Of a stretch of DNA of 64,000 nt, positions 47,210-56,622 are shown piece after piece; positions within the stretch are counted from its first letter, which is position 1; every line of letters begins with the position of its first letter. Origin of the DNA: JAKAGZ01 sp963772675 (GTDB lineage: Bacteria > Bacteroidota > Ignavibacteria > Ignavibacteriales > Ignavibacteriaceae). A model generated the notes under the pieces. The model saw only the letters and a program-made list of their open reading frames with translations, searched no databases and had not been told where the DNA came from. The stretch is taken from assembly GCA_963772675.1 (NCBI GenBank), contig CAVYYF010000009.1, positions 1 through 64,000 of the forward strand, given 5' to 3'. A program made the translations under genes and the position numbers.

Positions 47210-48088
47210 ATGGAACTTATAGACGGTAAAAAAATATCAGCACAGGTTAGAGAAGAATTAAAAAGTGAAATTGATAAATTAAAATCTGCAGGGAAGAAAG
47301 TTCCCGGGCTTGTTACAATTTTGGTCGGGAATAACCCGGCTTCCGAAATATATGTCTCTAGCAAAGGAAAGGCGTGTGTCGAAATCGGTATGTTGTCAAA
47401 AGCAGAAAAGCTGGATGAAAATATTTCAGAATCTGATTTATTATCAATTGTAGATAGTTACAATAAAAACCCTGATTATCACGGGATACTAGTTCAACTT
47501 CCCCTGCCAAAACATATAAATGAAGATAAAGTGATAGAAGCAATCTCTCCTAAAAAAGATGTTGATGGCTTTCATCCGATTAGCGTAGGCAATCTTGTAA
47601 TAGGAAAAGATACTTTCCTATCCTGCACGCCAGCCGGAATACAGGAATTGCTTACCAGGTACAATATTGAAACTAAAGGCAAGCACGTTGTCGTTTTAGG
47701 TAGGAGCAATATTGTGGGAAAACCTATTGCAAATATTTTACTTCAGAAAAAAGAGAATGCAAATTCAATTGTAACGGTTTGTCATTCAGCTACAAAGGAT
47801 ATTTCTTATTTTACTAAACAGGCAGATATTCTTATTGCAGCAATTGGAAAAGCAGAATTTGTAAAAGCAGATATGGTAAAAGAAGGAGTTGTTGTAATAG
47901 ATGTTGGCATTAATAGGGTAGAAGACAGTACTAGAAAAAAGGGTTATAGAGTGGTTGGTGATGTTGACTTTGAAAATGTAGCAGTGAAGTCCTCTTTCAT
48001 TACGCCCGTGCCGGGAGGTGTTGGCCCGATGACAATTGCAATGCTGATGAAAAATACTTACAAAGCTTATTTAAAATATGGTGAATAA
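47210..48088 (+). CDS. folD: Bifunctional methylenetetrahydrofolate dehydrogenase/cyclohydrolase
   Basis: This intact 292-residue FolD interconverts 5,10-methylene-, methenyl- and 10-formyl-tetrahydrofolate with NADP. Visible are YVSSKGKACVEIGM (Tyr and Lys of the active site), GILVQLPLPKHI, KDVDGFHPISVGNL, the dinucleotide-binding VVLGRSNIVGKP, and the C-terminal TPVPGGVGPMT. Its last codons overlap an in-frame start of the DeoC gene, so the two are probably co-transcribed. One-carbon folates feed purine and thymidylate synthesis; coupling to a deoxyribose aldolase fits nucleotide metabolism. Confidence 0.95.
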   Translation: MELIDGKKISAQVREELKSEIDKLKSAGKKVPGLVTILVGNNPASEIYVSSKGKACVEIGMLSKAEKLDENISESDLLSIVDSYNKNPDYHGILVQLPLPKHINEDKVIEAISPKKDVDGFHPISVGNLVIGKDTFLSCTPAGIQELLTRYNIETKGKHVVVLGRSNIVGKPIANILLQKKENANSIVTVCHSATKDISYFTKQADILIAAIGKAEFVKADMVKEGVVVIDVGINRVEDSTRKKGYRVVGDVDFENVAVKSSFITPVPGGVGPMTIAMLMKNTYKAYLKYGE

Positions 48089-48089
48089 A

Positions 48090-48956
48090 ATGAATTATCC
48101 ATCAAACAGCAAAATTGATCCACAGGAGTTACTCGAAAAAACCATACGGGAATTCTACTGCAAAGACGAATCCTGTAAAGGATGGGAAACAAATGTTGTC
48201 ACTCAACCCCAAACAGTTCAGAGAATTGTGCAAAACGGTGCTGAAAGAATTGCGGCGGGGCCGGGAATTGGAGATATACTTGCTGATAAGGAACTTGCAA
48301 GAAAAATTGACCATACTTTGCTGAAACCTGATGCAACCTCTGATGAAATAAAATCGCTTTGTGCAGAAGCTAAAAAATATGAGTTTGCGTCCGTTTGCAT
48401 AAATCCTGGTTATGTTCCTTTATGCAGTGATTTGCTTAAAGGGACAAATGTTAAAGTCTGCACTGTGATCGGGTTTCCACTTGGTTCAACAACTACTGAG
48501 GCAAAAAGATTTGAAGCGGAACAGGCAATTTCAAACGGTGCTGAAGAGGTTGATATGGTAATAAACGTTGGCAGATTGAAACAAGGAGATTATGATTATG
48601 TCTTCCACGATGTTAACCAGGTTGTGCTTGCGGCAAAGAAACACGAAGCGGTTTGTAAAGTCATTCTTGAAACTGCTCTTTTAACTGATGAAGAAAAAAT
48701 TAAAGCCTGCATAATTTGTAAACAGGCTGGTGCGGACTTTGTTAAAACATCTACTGGATTCAGCAAAGGAGGAGCTACAGCAGGGGATGTGGCTTTGATG
48801 AAATATGTAGTCGGAAGTTCCGTTGGTGTGAAAGCTTCCGGTGGAATACGTTCACGAGAAGATGCTGAAAAAATGGTTGCGAGCGGAGCGGACAGAATTG
48901 GAGCGAGTGCCAGTGTGAAAATTGTGCTTGGGCAAAAAAGTGAAGCGAGTTATTGA
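48090..48956 (+). CDS. deoC: Deoxyribose-phosphate aldolase with N-terminal extension
   Basis: The class I aldolase core begins near residue 75 with IDHTLLKPDATSDEI. VCTVIGFPLGSTTTEAKRFE, EVDMVINVGRLKQGDYDYV, CKVILETALL and the Schiff-base lysine region FVKTSTGFSKGGAT follow, then VKASGGIRSREDAE and GADRIGASAS. It splits 2-deoxyribose 5-phosphate into acetaldehyde and glyceraldehyde 3-phosphate. About 75 extra N-terminal residues, with a CKDESCKGW cysteine pair, precede the core that most bacterial DeoC proteins start with. The start is ATG 48090 or the overlapping in-frame ATG 48078. Confidence 0.93.
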   Translation: MNYPSNSKIDPQELLEKTIREFYCKDESCKGWETNVVTQPQTVQRIVQNGAERIAAGPGIGDILADKELARKIDHTLLKPDATSDEIKSLCAEAKKYEFASVCINPGYVPLCSDLLKGTNVKVCTVIGFPLGSTTTEAKRFEAEQAISNGAEEVDMVINVGRLKQGDYDYVFHDVNQVVLAAKKHEAVCKVILETALLTDEEKIKACIICKQAGADFVKTSTGFSKGGATAGDVALMKYVVGSSVGVKASGGIRSREDAEKMVASGADRIGASASVKIVLGQKSEASY

Positions 48957-48991
48957 AATTTTTGATCCTAAATTATCAACTATAAATTGTC

Positions 48992-49216
48992 GTGGTTTTA
49001 GATATAATTGTTGAAAAATCTGATGATGGATGTACTGCAGAAGTTCCAAGCCTTAAAGGATGTGAATGTTGGGCGCATGATGAAGATACAGCGATAGATA
49101 AAGTTGTTGATCTTGCTTCATATTATCTAAAGACCGACAAAAAAGAATTTAAGCTGGATAGAGCACGTAGCACCAGGAATAAAATAATTTATAAATTAGT
49201 TTTTAATAAAAAATAG
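48992..49216 (+). CDS. HicB-like small protein without visible HicA partner
   Basis: This 74-residue protein has the partial RNase H-like HicB fold: LDIIVEKSDDGCTAEVPSLKG (strands and a turn), then a helix (HDEDTAIDKVVDLASYYL) and a charged C-terminus ending IIYKLVFNKK. HicB proteins are antitoxins that bind the HicA RNase, but no HicA-like ORF of about 60-80 residues with a double-stranded-RNA-binding look lies on either side. It is placed between deoC and an SpoU-type methyltransferase with 3 bases to the latter. The GTG start at 48992 is the first in frame. A stand-alone role is possible. Confidence 0.65.
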   Translation: MVLDIIVEKSDDGCTAEVPSLKGCECWAHDEDTAIDKVVDLASYYLKTDKKEFKLDRARSTRNKIIYKLVFNKK

Positions 49217-49219
49217 TTT

Positions 49220-49810
49220 GTGAAACAATTCAGAACTGAAAAAAGAAAAAATAAGATCACTGCTGTTGTAAAAGCCCGCCAAAAATCACTTTCCGTTGTT
49301 CTGGAAAATATTCACGATCCTCATAATGTAAGTGCTATATTCCGCACATGTGATGCTGTTGGTGTACCGGAAGTCAGTCTTGTTTATAATATCGAAAAGT
49401 TTCCCAAAATTGGTAAAAAATCCTCCGCCTCTGCGTTTAAGTGGGTTGATAAGGAAAAATATAAATCTGTAAAAGAATGCTATGATGCATTGCATAAAGA
49501 CGGATTTAAGATTTATGCTTCCGCAATTTCTGATGGCTCAAAAAATCTTTATGAGCTTGACTTAACGCAAAAAATTGCTATAGTGTTAGGTAATGAACAT
49601 CGTGGTGTTTCGGAAGAAGCCGCTGAACTGGCTGATGAGAAATTTTTAATCCCTATGTACGGAATGGTTCAAAGCCTGAATGTTTCTGTAGCTGCGGCTG
49701 TAATTATGTACGAAACATTGCGCCAACGTAGGGGAAAAGGTATGTACGCTAAGAGTGAATTTGATGAAAAAGAATTAGAATTACTAATTGAAAAATGGAG
49801 TAAGAAGTAA
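49220..49810 (+). CDS. SpoU/TrmH-family RNA 2'-O-methyltransferase
   Basis: This 196-residue SPOUT-fold enzyme has motif 1 LENIHDPHNVSAIFRTCDA with the catalytic Asn and Arg, motif 2 IAIVLGNEHRGVS, and motif 3 LIPMYGMVQSLNVSVAAAVIMYE, whose trefoil knot binds S-adenosylmethionine. This motif set and size fit TrmH (tRNA Gm18) more closely than the larger RlmB group with an N-terminal L30-like domain. The GTG start at 49220 lies three bases after the HicB-like stop, and aroA starts two bases after its own stop, so it is within an operon. Confidence 0.87.
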   Translation: MKQFRTEKRKNKITAVVKARQKSLSVVLENIHDPHNVSAIFRTCDAVGVPEVSLVYNIEKFPKIGKKSSASAFKWVDKEKYKSVKECYDALHKDGFKIYASAISDGSKNLYELDLTQKIAIVLGNEHRGVSEEAAELADEKFLIPMYGMVQSLNVSVAAAVIMYETLRQRRGKGMYAKSEFDEKELELLIEKWSKK

Positions 49811-49812
49811 AT

Positions 49813-51093
49813 ATGATTCAGGAATTTGAAAAGATTGATAAAGTACAGGGCGATTTGAAATTACCGGGCGATAAATCAATATCACACCGGGCAGTTATGT
49901 TTTCCGCAATGGCAAAAGGCGAATCAAAAATATTTAATTTGTCAAGTTCAGAAGATGTAATCTCCACGAAAGAATGTTTTGAAGTTGTAGGCGTTGAATT
50001 TGACGAAACAGAGGAGGTATTGATTGTTAGGGGGAAGGGAGCAGGGAATTTCGCTACTCCCTTTAAGCCATTATATGCAGGAAATTCGGGCACAACTACC
50101 AGGTTAATAAGCGGTTTCCTTATTGCCCAAAATTTTAAGTCAATTGTTACAGGGGATTTTTCGCTATCACAAAGACCGATGAAAAGAGTAGTTGATCCAT
50201 TAAGAACAATGGGTGGTGATATTACCTGTTCAGAAAATGATACACTGCCGATAATGGTAAATCCTATTGATGCTATAAAAGCAATCAATTACGATTTGCC
50301 GATACCGAGCGCGCAGATTAAAAGCTCTGTTTTAATCGCGGGTCTTCATTCTGATGGTGTAACGAGTGTTATAGAAAAAGTCCAATCTAGAAATCACACT
50401 GAAAAAATGCTAGGGCTAAAAGTAGAAAGGACGGAAAGGGGAATTATCAGTTATTCGTCCAAGAAGAATTACCCGCAAGCCAGAGAATATTTTGTTCCGT
50501 CCGATATTTCTACTGCGGCTTTTTTTGTGGTATTAACATTGCTTTCGGAGAATTCTTCTCTAACTCTAAAAAATGTTTCATTAAATGAAACGAGGACAGG
50601 GTATCTGGAAGTGTTGAAGAAAATGGGGGCACATATTAAGATTGATAATAAACAAGAGAAAGCTGGTGAGGAATTTGGCGATGTTTTTGTAGAAAGCAGT
50701 AAGCTTAATAATGTTGAAATTCCTGAGAAAATTATTCCAAATATAATAGATGAAATACCAATACTATCAATTGCCGGATTATTTGCCGAAGGAAGATTTG
50801 AGATAAACAAAGCCTCTGAATTACGAAAAAAAGAAACCGATAGAATTAAAGCTGTATGCGAGAATTTAAGGCTGATTGGACTGAATGTTGAGGAATCGGA
50901 AGATGGCTACAGTATTTCGGGTTCTCCTAAAAATATCAAAGCGGAATTTCAAAGTTATGGCGATCACAGAATAGCAATGGCATTTGGAATATTATCAATG
51001 CTTTTACCGAATGGAGGAAAAGTAAATGACTTTGATTGCGTAAAAATTTCAAATCCTGAATTTATGAAACAGATTAAAAACGTGGTCTTATAA
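49813..51093 (+). CDS. aroA: 3-phosphoshikimate 1-carboxyvinyltransferase (EPSP synthase)
   Basis: This intact 426-residue enzyme transfers enolpyruvyl from phosphoenolpyruvate to shikimate 3-phosphate, step six of the chorismate pathway. Key motifs are LPGDKSISHRAVMFSAMA (Lys and Ser at substrate sites), LYAGNSGTTTRLISG, SAQIKSSVLIAGL and SYGDHRIAMAFGIL. The start ATG 49813 follows the previous stop by two bases. A 13-bp-stem hairpin at 51101-51157 ends the operon and also the convergent bshC gene. Whether it is a class I or II enzyme in inhibitor sensitivity cannot be settled by eye. Confidence 0.95.
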   Translation: MIQEFEKIDKVQGDLKLPGDKSISHRAVMFSAMAKGESKIFNLSSSEDVISTKECFEVVGVEFDETEEVLIVRGKGAGNFATPFKPLYAGNSGTTTRLISGFLIAQNFKSIVTGDFSLSQRPMKRVVDPLRTMGGDITCSENDTLPIMVNPIDAIKAINYDLPIPSAQIKSSVLIAGLHSDGVTSVIEKVQSRNHTEKMLGLKVERTERGIISYSSKKNYPQAREYFVPSDISTAAFFVVLTLLSENSSLTLKNVSLNETRTGYLEVLKKMGAHIKIDNKQEKAGEEFGDVFVESSKLNNVEIPEKIIPNIIDEIPILSIAGLFAEGRFEINKASELRKKETDRIKAVCENLRLIGLNVEESEDGYSISGSPKNIKAEFQSYGDHRIAMAFGILSMLLPNGGKVNDFDCVKISNPEFMKQIKNVVL

Positions 51094-51100
51094 TAGAAAG

Positions 51101-51157
51101 TATTCGTGTTAATAAGCAACGTTAAACGTCACTCCTCCCAGCGGATTAACACGAATA
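51101..51157. terminator. Shared terminator hairpin between aroA and bshC
   Basis: TATTCGTGTTAAT (51101-51113) pairs perfectly over 13 bp with ATTAACACGAATA (51145-51157), loop 31 nt. It separates two convergent genes. The ATTAACACGAAT word is also part of a dispersed element in related genomes, so it may be a repeat doing terminator duty. Confidence 0.6.
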
Positions 51158-51161
51158 TCTT

Positions 51162-52787
51162 TCAAATATTAATTATCTGGTGCTCAAACTTGTTTATTTC
51201 TATTTCATCAAATATTTTATCAAGGATATCAGGACCATATTTATTTACAAAATAAACAAAATTTATTTCACGCTCCTGCAGAGTTCCGTTCGGGAATAAT
51301 GTTGAGGAGAGTTTGTCAATTTGTCTCAGAGTTGTCTCGTGTTTCCGCTTTTGTGAATCAATAGCTTTGCCTCTGAACTCCTCCAGGTAATTTAAAATCT
51401 TTTGCCGATATTTTGTCCCTGCATCACTCATAGTTTTGTCAAAGTCAAAAAGCTTTTCCTTTAGCTGATCCAGAGCGATATCAACTTTTTCTTTAGCATC
51501 TCCGAATATATTTTCGATAGTAACATCAGACAAAGAAGCTATCACGTGTTCCTTCAATGCTTCTGGTTCCCAGAAAATCTGGTTAACAGAAAGATTGTAC
51601 TTCTCAATTATCGACCCGATATTTTTTTCAAGAATTGTCGCTGAAGAACGGGGGTATATGACCGGTGCATGAACATTGAAGAAATCATAAAGCGGTATTA
51701 CCTGTGCAAAATATGCTATTTCACTTGGTCCGCCAATATAGAATGCAGTTGGGAGAACATAATCCTGGCAAACGGGTCTGAGTAAAACATTAGGACTGAA
51801 ATTTTCCGGTTCAGTATCCATCAGATTTATCAGTTCTTCATAGCTGAATCTTTTTCTTTTTTTATGTAATCTGAATTCACCATCCACAGGGTCCAGCAAG
51901 AACCTTCCACCTTCCGTGTTATAAAATAAATTTACGGGCCGCACCTTCACCTGAGCATGGTACAAATCTTCGAGCTCAGCGCTAACACTTACCATAGTTT
52001 CTGTATGCTTTCTGAAATCTGTCAACTCTTTTTTGAATATAGGAACCATCATCTCTTTTATCTTTTTATCCTGCGGGTCAAAGATGATCAAACCGTATTT
52101 GTCAAATAACCAGAATATTAATTCTCTAAACGCCTCTTTAAGAGTTTTATCAGTGGTGTAGAAAGATTTTAAATTATAGAAAAGATCAGGAGTGAATTCC
52201 GTATTTCTGATGTTTTGGGTTATTTCTTCAAATAATTTATTGATCGACTCATCGATTTTCATAAAACCGACACTGCCTCTAACCTCATCTTCAGGGATTT
52301 CCTGTCCATAGTTAAATATCTGTATATCATTCTTGTCGTTAACCAGGTTTACATGCCGGATTTCATTAAAATCGTGATCATCTCCTTCAAGCCAGAAAAC
52401 AGGGACAAATTTGAATTCATCATACCTTTCAGATAGATAATTGCTGAGCTTTATTGCAGTTATAATTTTATAGATCGTATATAAGGGTCCGCCAAACAAT
52501 CCGAGCTGCTGGCCGGTTACTACTGCCAGAGTTTTTTTAGATTTTAGAAGCTCTAAATTCTGATTCGTTTTTTCGGAGAGCGTAATATTACCATACTGAT
52601 CGTTTACCAGGCTTACAAGTTTTTCCCTGTCGGTTTTATTGGAATCGGAAACGGATTTAAAATTGTTAAGGAATTCTTCTTTATTTCTGAAATTGGCCTT
52701 AAAGAATCTACTAACGTTTTCAAATTCGTAAAGGTAATCCAAAAAAATATTCTCGTGACCCGGAATATCACTGAAATTTACAAACAT
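51162..52787 (-). CDS. bshC: Bacillithiol biosynthesis cysteine-adding enzyme
   Basis: This 541-residue BshC-type protein contains the conserved VTGQQLGLFGGPLYTIYK (about residues 92-109), the catalytic EGDDHDFNEIRHV, and PTAFYIGGPSEIAYFAQ, with a C-terminal coiled-coil region (LKEKLFDFDKTMSD). The last step of bacillithiol synthesis adds cysteine to glucosaminyl malate. Bacillithiol is known in Firmicutes and in the Bacteroidota/Chlorobiota group, so it supports the taxonomic guess. The gene is alone on its strand. BshA and BshB are not in the window. Confidence 0.93.
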   Translation of the reverse strand: MFVNFSDIPGHENIFLDYLYEFENVSRFFKANFRNKEEFLNNFKSVSDSNKTDREKLVSLVNDQYGNITLSEKTNQNLELLKSKKTLAVVTGQQLGLFGGPLYTIYKIITAIKLSNYLSERYDEFKFVPVFWLEGDDHDFNEIRHVNLVNDKNDIQIFNYGQEIPEDEVRGSVGFMKIDESINKLFEEITQNIRNTEFTPDLFYNLKSFYTTDKTLKEAFRELIFWLFDKYGLIIFDPQDKKIKEMMVPIFKKELTDFRKHTETMVSVSAELEDLYHAQVKVRPVNLFYNTEGGRFLLDPVDGEFRLHKKRKRFSYEELINLMDTEPENFSPNVLLRPVCQDYVLPTAFYIGGPSEIAYFAQVIPLYDFFNVHAPVIYPRSSATILEKNIGSIIEKYNLSVNQIFWEPEALKEHVIASLSDVTIENIFGDAKEKVDIALDQLKEKLFDFDKTMSDAGTKYRQKILNYLEEFRGKAIDSQKRKHETTLRQIDKLSSTLFPNGTLQEREINFVYFVNKYGPDILDKIFDEIEINKFEHQIINI

Positions 52788-52993
52788 CTAATCTCCGAAA
52801 TGGTGTTATTTATGTGGATAAAGGTAAGAAAAAGTAAATATCATAACAATAAATATTACCTTTATAGGGTAATTACAGAATGTGCCTTAATTGGCCCGAT
52901 AAATAGTACCTAAAATTAAGCTTTAAAAGCAATTGATTTTGTCAAACACATTTATAATATTTAATTAAATATTAGCAAAATTCGGGGGATAAA

Positions 52994-54469
52994 ATGAAAA
53001 AACTAACTTGCCTCTTCATTTTACTGATTTCTTCAATAAACATCTTTTCGCAATACGGCAATAACTTTCCAGTCAAACAAATTACTTCATTCAATTTTGA
53101 TGTCAGGAATCCACAATTTTTGCGTGGAGACTTTAATGCAAAACGCAACTATCTATTTTTTGAAGCTCATACCGATACATCTATCAATTTGGGAGTCCTG
53201 GAATACGACTTTGATAAGGATACATTTTATAATCCTATTATGCTTACAAACAATAGTGGAAAAAATATTAATGCAGTTGCAGGGGCTACCTATGATAAAA
53301 ATTACCTGTTTTATCAGACGAATATTTACGCAACCTGGGATATCGGTTACTTCGAGTTTGAAAACAACCAATGGTCCGGCCCCAATGTAATTGTTGATTC
53401 AAGTGGAGATGAAGTAAAACCTAAATTTGTTTCATCATTTCCGTATTCTCAGTCTCCTTTTGGAGTCTTATTTGAGAAAAATGGTTCTGTTTATTTAATA
53501 AACAAAACTGATTCGATATTAACTATTGATACTTTATTTGAAAAAAGTGATTCTTGTTCCTATTCACAACCAACTGCTTTACAGGATATAGCATATTCAG
53601 GTAATAAAACAATTGATCTATTATACTGCGTGGCAGTAGAAACTGAGAATGAGAATCAGGTTAAATTGGTTTATACAGTGTTTAGGAATGGAATTAGGGA
53701 CTCTGTTCAAACTACAATTGACAGTAGTAATGTTAATGACCCTCAATTTTTTTGGAGTAATCTTACCTATATTAAAAAGAATGGACTTTACAATAACATT
53801 TTTATTAAGGACCTGGGAGACCTTAAAGGGAATGCACAAAAATTATATGATAACCCACCCGGAAACTTATCTAACTTTGAATTAAGTGATTTTCCGCCCA
53901 TAGTAACAAAACGCCGATTTAATAAAACAAGTAGTATACCTTTTTATTATCCACGTACGTACAAGGTGGAAAGAAATGATAGCGCTTTAATTGCAGCACA
54001 GTTTGATTATTATTATTATCCGCAAGGAGATTCTCTGATATATACTAAATTTACAGACTGCAAATCTTCTATAGGATTATTAGGTATGAGTAATATGGAT
54101 GCATATTTTTATACTGTTTGGTCAGACAGCATAAATGGGAAAATAAATTTTAAAGGAAAGAAATCATTACATAACTTGGGTGCTGTGGAACCCAGACAAA
54201 TTCCTGGCTCTTATATATTATTTCAAAACTATCCCAATCCATTTAACCCATCTACAAAAATTAGATTTTATTTACCGAAGAATAATAATGTAAAATTGGT
54301 AATTTATAATGTGCTTGGAGAAAAAGTAAATACTCTTATTGATGGATATATGCTTTCCGGCGAGCACGAAATAGAATTTCTACCGGTAAATATAGCAAGC
54401 GGAATATATTTCTATCAATTGGTAGCGGGAAATTATACATCGGTTAAAAAAATGCTTTATTTGAAATAG
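52994..54469 (+). CDS. Secreted protein with type IX secretion system sorting domain
   Basis: This 491-residue protein has a signal peptide (residues 1-20, ending NIFSQ). A beta-rich body follows with repeated strand-turn units (NYLFFEAHTDTSINLGVLEY, SGDEVKPKFVSSFPYSQSPF), as in WD40/TolB-type propellers. The C-terminal type A sorting domain of about 80 residues contains FQNYPNPFNPSTKI, LVIYNVLGEKVNTL and a GIYFYQLVAGNYTSVKKM ending. Proteins with this domain are exported across the outer membrane by the T9SS and often anchored to the surface. The ligand is unknown. It stands alone, with a GGGGG-rich site just before the ATG. Confidence 0.9.
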   Translation: MKKLTCLFILLISSINIFSQYGNNFPVKQITSFNFDVRNPQFLRGDFNAKRNYLFFEAHTDTSINLGVLEYDFDKDTFYNPIMLTNNSGKNINAVAGATYDKNYLFYQTNIYATWDIGYFEFENNQWSGPNVIVDSSGDEVKPKFVSSFPYSQSPFGVLFEKNGSVYLINKTDSILTIDTLFEKSDSCSYSQPTALQDIAYSGNKTIDLLYCVAVETENENQVKLVYTVFRNGIRDSVQTTIDSSNVNDPQFFWSNLTYIKKNGLYNNIFIKDLGDLKGNAQKLYDNPPGNLSNFELSDFPPIVTKRRFNKTSSIPFYYPRTYKVERNDSALIAAQFDYYYYPQGDSLIYTKFTDCKSSIGLLGMSNMDAYFYTVWSDSINGKINFKGKKSLHNLGAVEPRQIPGSYILFQNYPNPFNPSTKIRFYLPKNNNVKLVIYNVLGEKVNTLIDGYMLSGEHEIEFLPVNIASGIYFYQLVAGNYTSVKKMLYLK

Positions 54470-54609
54470 GGGACCAACATTCCAAATCTCTTTTTGAAAA
54501 GTCTTGGCTCTCTTTTCTATTCTTAGGTCCCCAAAATCTGATCGATTGGCACCATTTTTGTCCAAATTTAATTGTATTTTCTATTTTTGAAAAATAAATT
54601 ATAGACTGA

Positions 54610-55626
54610 ATGGAAATAAATCTCGTTAAATACTTTACAATAAGAAGATCTGTTAACGTATTAAAGATCGTCTCATCTTTTACTTTATCCAGAATAATAA
54701 GAAAACCTATAGTCTGGGGAATGCCGATATCTTTTTCGATTGAACCCACAAATCATTGTAATTTGCAGTGCCCGGAATGTCCTTCAGGTTTAGGAACACT
54801 TACACGGTCGCTTGGTCTTTTAAAATTAGATGATTTCAAGAATTGGATCGATCAAATAAAGGACACAGGATTCTACGTGCAGCTTTTTTTCCAGGGGGAA
54901 CCATATATAAATAAACATCTTCCAGAGATGATAAAATATGCGCAATCACAAAGTGTTTATATAAGCATAAGTACAAATGGTCATTTCGTAAATGAAAATA
55001 ATGTTGATATCGTTGTAAATAACGCGCCTGATAAATTAATATTCTCAGTCGATGGACTTGATGAAGAAAGTTATCAACAATACAGGGTCGGTGGAACTTT
55101 TGAACAGGCCGATAAAGGGCTCAGAGCATTAATTAAAAGAAGAAATGAACTTGGATTAAAAAAACCGTTTGTTGAATTTCAGTTTATAGTGATGAAACAT
55201 AACGAAGATCAGCTTGATGATGTAATAAGGTACGGGAATGATGTGGGTGTCGATAAGGTTGTATTTAAGACAATGCAGATTTCATCCTATGAAAACGCAT
55301 TAAAATTTCTGCCTTTCAATAAAAAATATAGAAGGTATATTGTTGAAGATGGCTCATATAGAATTAAGAACGGACTTAAAAATCATTGTTTCGCATTATG
55401 GAGAACTTCTGTAATTACCTGGGATGGAAAAGTTGTTCCTTGCTGCTTCGACAAAGATGCAGAATTTAAGCTTGGAATTCTGAACGGAAGATCATTTGAG
55501 GAGGTCTGGAGATCTGATGAATATTATCAATTCAGACAGGGGGTACTCGATAACAGGAGTGGATTAAGTATGTGCACAAATTGTACTGAAGGTTTGAAAG
55601 TTAATATTCTGGAAATAGAACAATAA
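54610..55626 (+). CDS. Radical SAM protein with SPASM-type C-terminus
   Basis: This 338-residue protein has the iron-sulfur cluster cysteines C50, C54 and C57 in HCNLQCPEC, then FQGEPY and SISTNG strands of the radical SAM barrel. The C-terminal part has HCFALWRTSVITWDGKVVPCC and CTNC, the cysteines of a SPASM/Twitch auxiliary cluster. Such enzymes modify peptides, sugars or lipids. The gene opens a tight three-gene run with a flippase-like protein 3 bases downstream and a glycosyltransferase overlapping that, so a substrate on a membrane lipid or glycolipid is plausible but unproven. Confidence 0.88.
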   Translation: MEINLVKYFTIRRSVNVLKIVSSFTLSRIIRKPIVWGMPISFSIEPTNHCNLQCPECPSGLGTLTRSLGLLKLDDFKNWIDQIKDTGFYVQLFFQGEPYINKHLPEMIKYAQSQSVYISISTNGHFVNENNVDIVVNNAPDKLIFSVDGLDEESYQQYRVGGTFEQADKGLRALIKRRNELGLKKPFVEFQFIVMKHNEDQLDDVIRYGNDVGVDKVVFKTMQISSYENALKFLPFNKKYRRYIVEDGSYRIKNGLKNHCFALWRTSVITWDGKVVPCCFDKDAEFKLGILNGRSFEEVWRSDEYYQFRQGVLDNRSGLSMCTNCTEGLKVNILEIEQ

Positions 55627-55629
55627 AAT

Positions 55630-56622
55630 ATGATGAGCAGTTGGGTCAAAGAAATTATTATTTATAATCCATTTGTAGTAAAATACAAATCTGCGATAAT
55701 TATATTTATAAAGATAATTATTGCAGCAGGTCTGCTGATATATATAGTAGACCGCGTTAATCCTGATGAAATTATTATTGCTCTAAGGGGAGCTAATTTA
55801 TTATTTATTCTGGCTGCACTTCTATTATTAATTTTAAATATATATCTCCAGTACTGGAAATGGGAAGTAGTTTGTAAGAATGTGCTGGGCGTTTCTGACA
55901 AATCTAAAATATTGAAATCTTTGTTTTACGGATTTTCAGCAGGTTCCTTTACTCCGGCCAGGATAGGTGAATATTTTGGCAGGGCAATGATGTTCAGGGA
56001 TAAATCAATATCTGAGATTACAGTAGCAACCTTTATCGATAAGATAATTCCTTTATTGCTAATTGCATTTGTAGGAGCATTAGGCTCAATTGTTTTCATC
56101 CATTTTTATTATCATGTTACGATTTTCATATCGGCCTCCCTGTTTATTTTCGTCTTTATTATATCCTATATTTTCTTATACCTTGTACTTAATCCATCAA
56201 TATGGAAAAGTTCAGTCATAAAGAAAATCAAATTATCAAAGAGATTATCGTCCCTTGCTGAAAGGAAAGAGATATTTAAGAAAATTAATAAACGTGTTAC
56301 ATACCAGGTCGCATTCATTTCATTCCTGTTCTTTCTTTGTATGTTGTTCCAATATGTTTTACTCGTTTCAGCATTTTCTCACCATATTGATATACTAAAT
56401 TATATGTGGGCAGGAATCTTAATGTTTTTTTCCAAATCAATAATTCCTCCTGTTACAATTGGAGACCTGGGAATTCGTGAGGGAGCTTCTGCATTTTTTA
56501 TCTCAATAATCGGGGAAAGTAGTTCGACAGGTTTTAATGCTGCTATATTCCTTTTTTTTATAAACATCCTTATACCGGCTGTTATTGGTATGTTTTTATT
56601 GTTTCAAAAAAATGATGATTGA
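55630..56622 (+). CDS. Flippase-like/UPF0104 membrane protein (YbhN/AglD2-like)
   Basis: This 330-residue protein has about eight to nine hydrophobic segments and the family motifs LYGFSAGSFTPARIGEYFGR (about 95-115) and IPPVTIGDLGIREGASAFF (about 280-300). The family, related to the membrane part of lysylphosphatidylglycerol synthase, is thought to move or modify lipids, sometimes with a glycosyltransferase. It is translationally coupled on both sides: 3 bases after the radical SAM stop and overlapping the glycosyltransferase start. Start ATG 55630 is followed by a second in-frame ATG. Confidence 0.85.
   Translation: MMSSWVKEIIIYNPFVVKYKSAIIIFIKIIIAAGLLIYIVDRVNPDEIIIALRGANLLFILAALLLLILNIYLQYWKWEVVCKNVLGVSDKSKILKSLFYGFSAGSFTPARIGEYFGRAMMFRDKSISEITVATFIDKIIPLLLIAFVGALGSIVFIHFYYHVTIFISASLFIFVFIISYIFLYLVLNPSIWKSSVIKKIKLSKRLSSLAERKEIFKKINKRVTYQVAFISFLFFLCMLFQYVLLVSAFSHHIDILNYMWAGILMFFSKSIIPPVTIGDLGIREGASAFFISIIGESSSTGFNAAIFLFFINILIPAVIGMFLLFQKNDD

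Noticed and set aside
52938..52958. Promoter of the T9SS cargo gene (TTGTCA ... TATAAT)
   Set aside because: The spacing between the two boxes is only about 8 bases, too short for a standard promoter.
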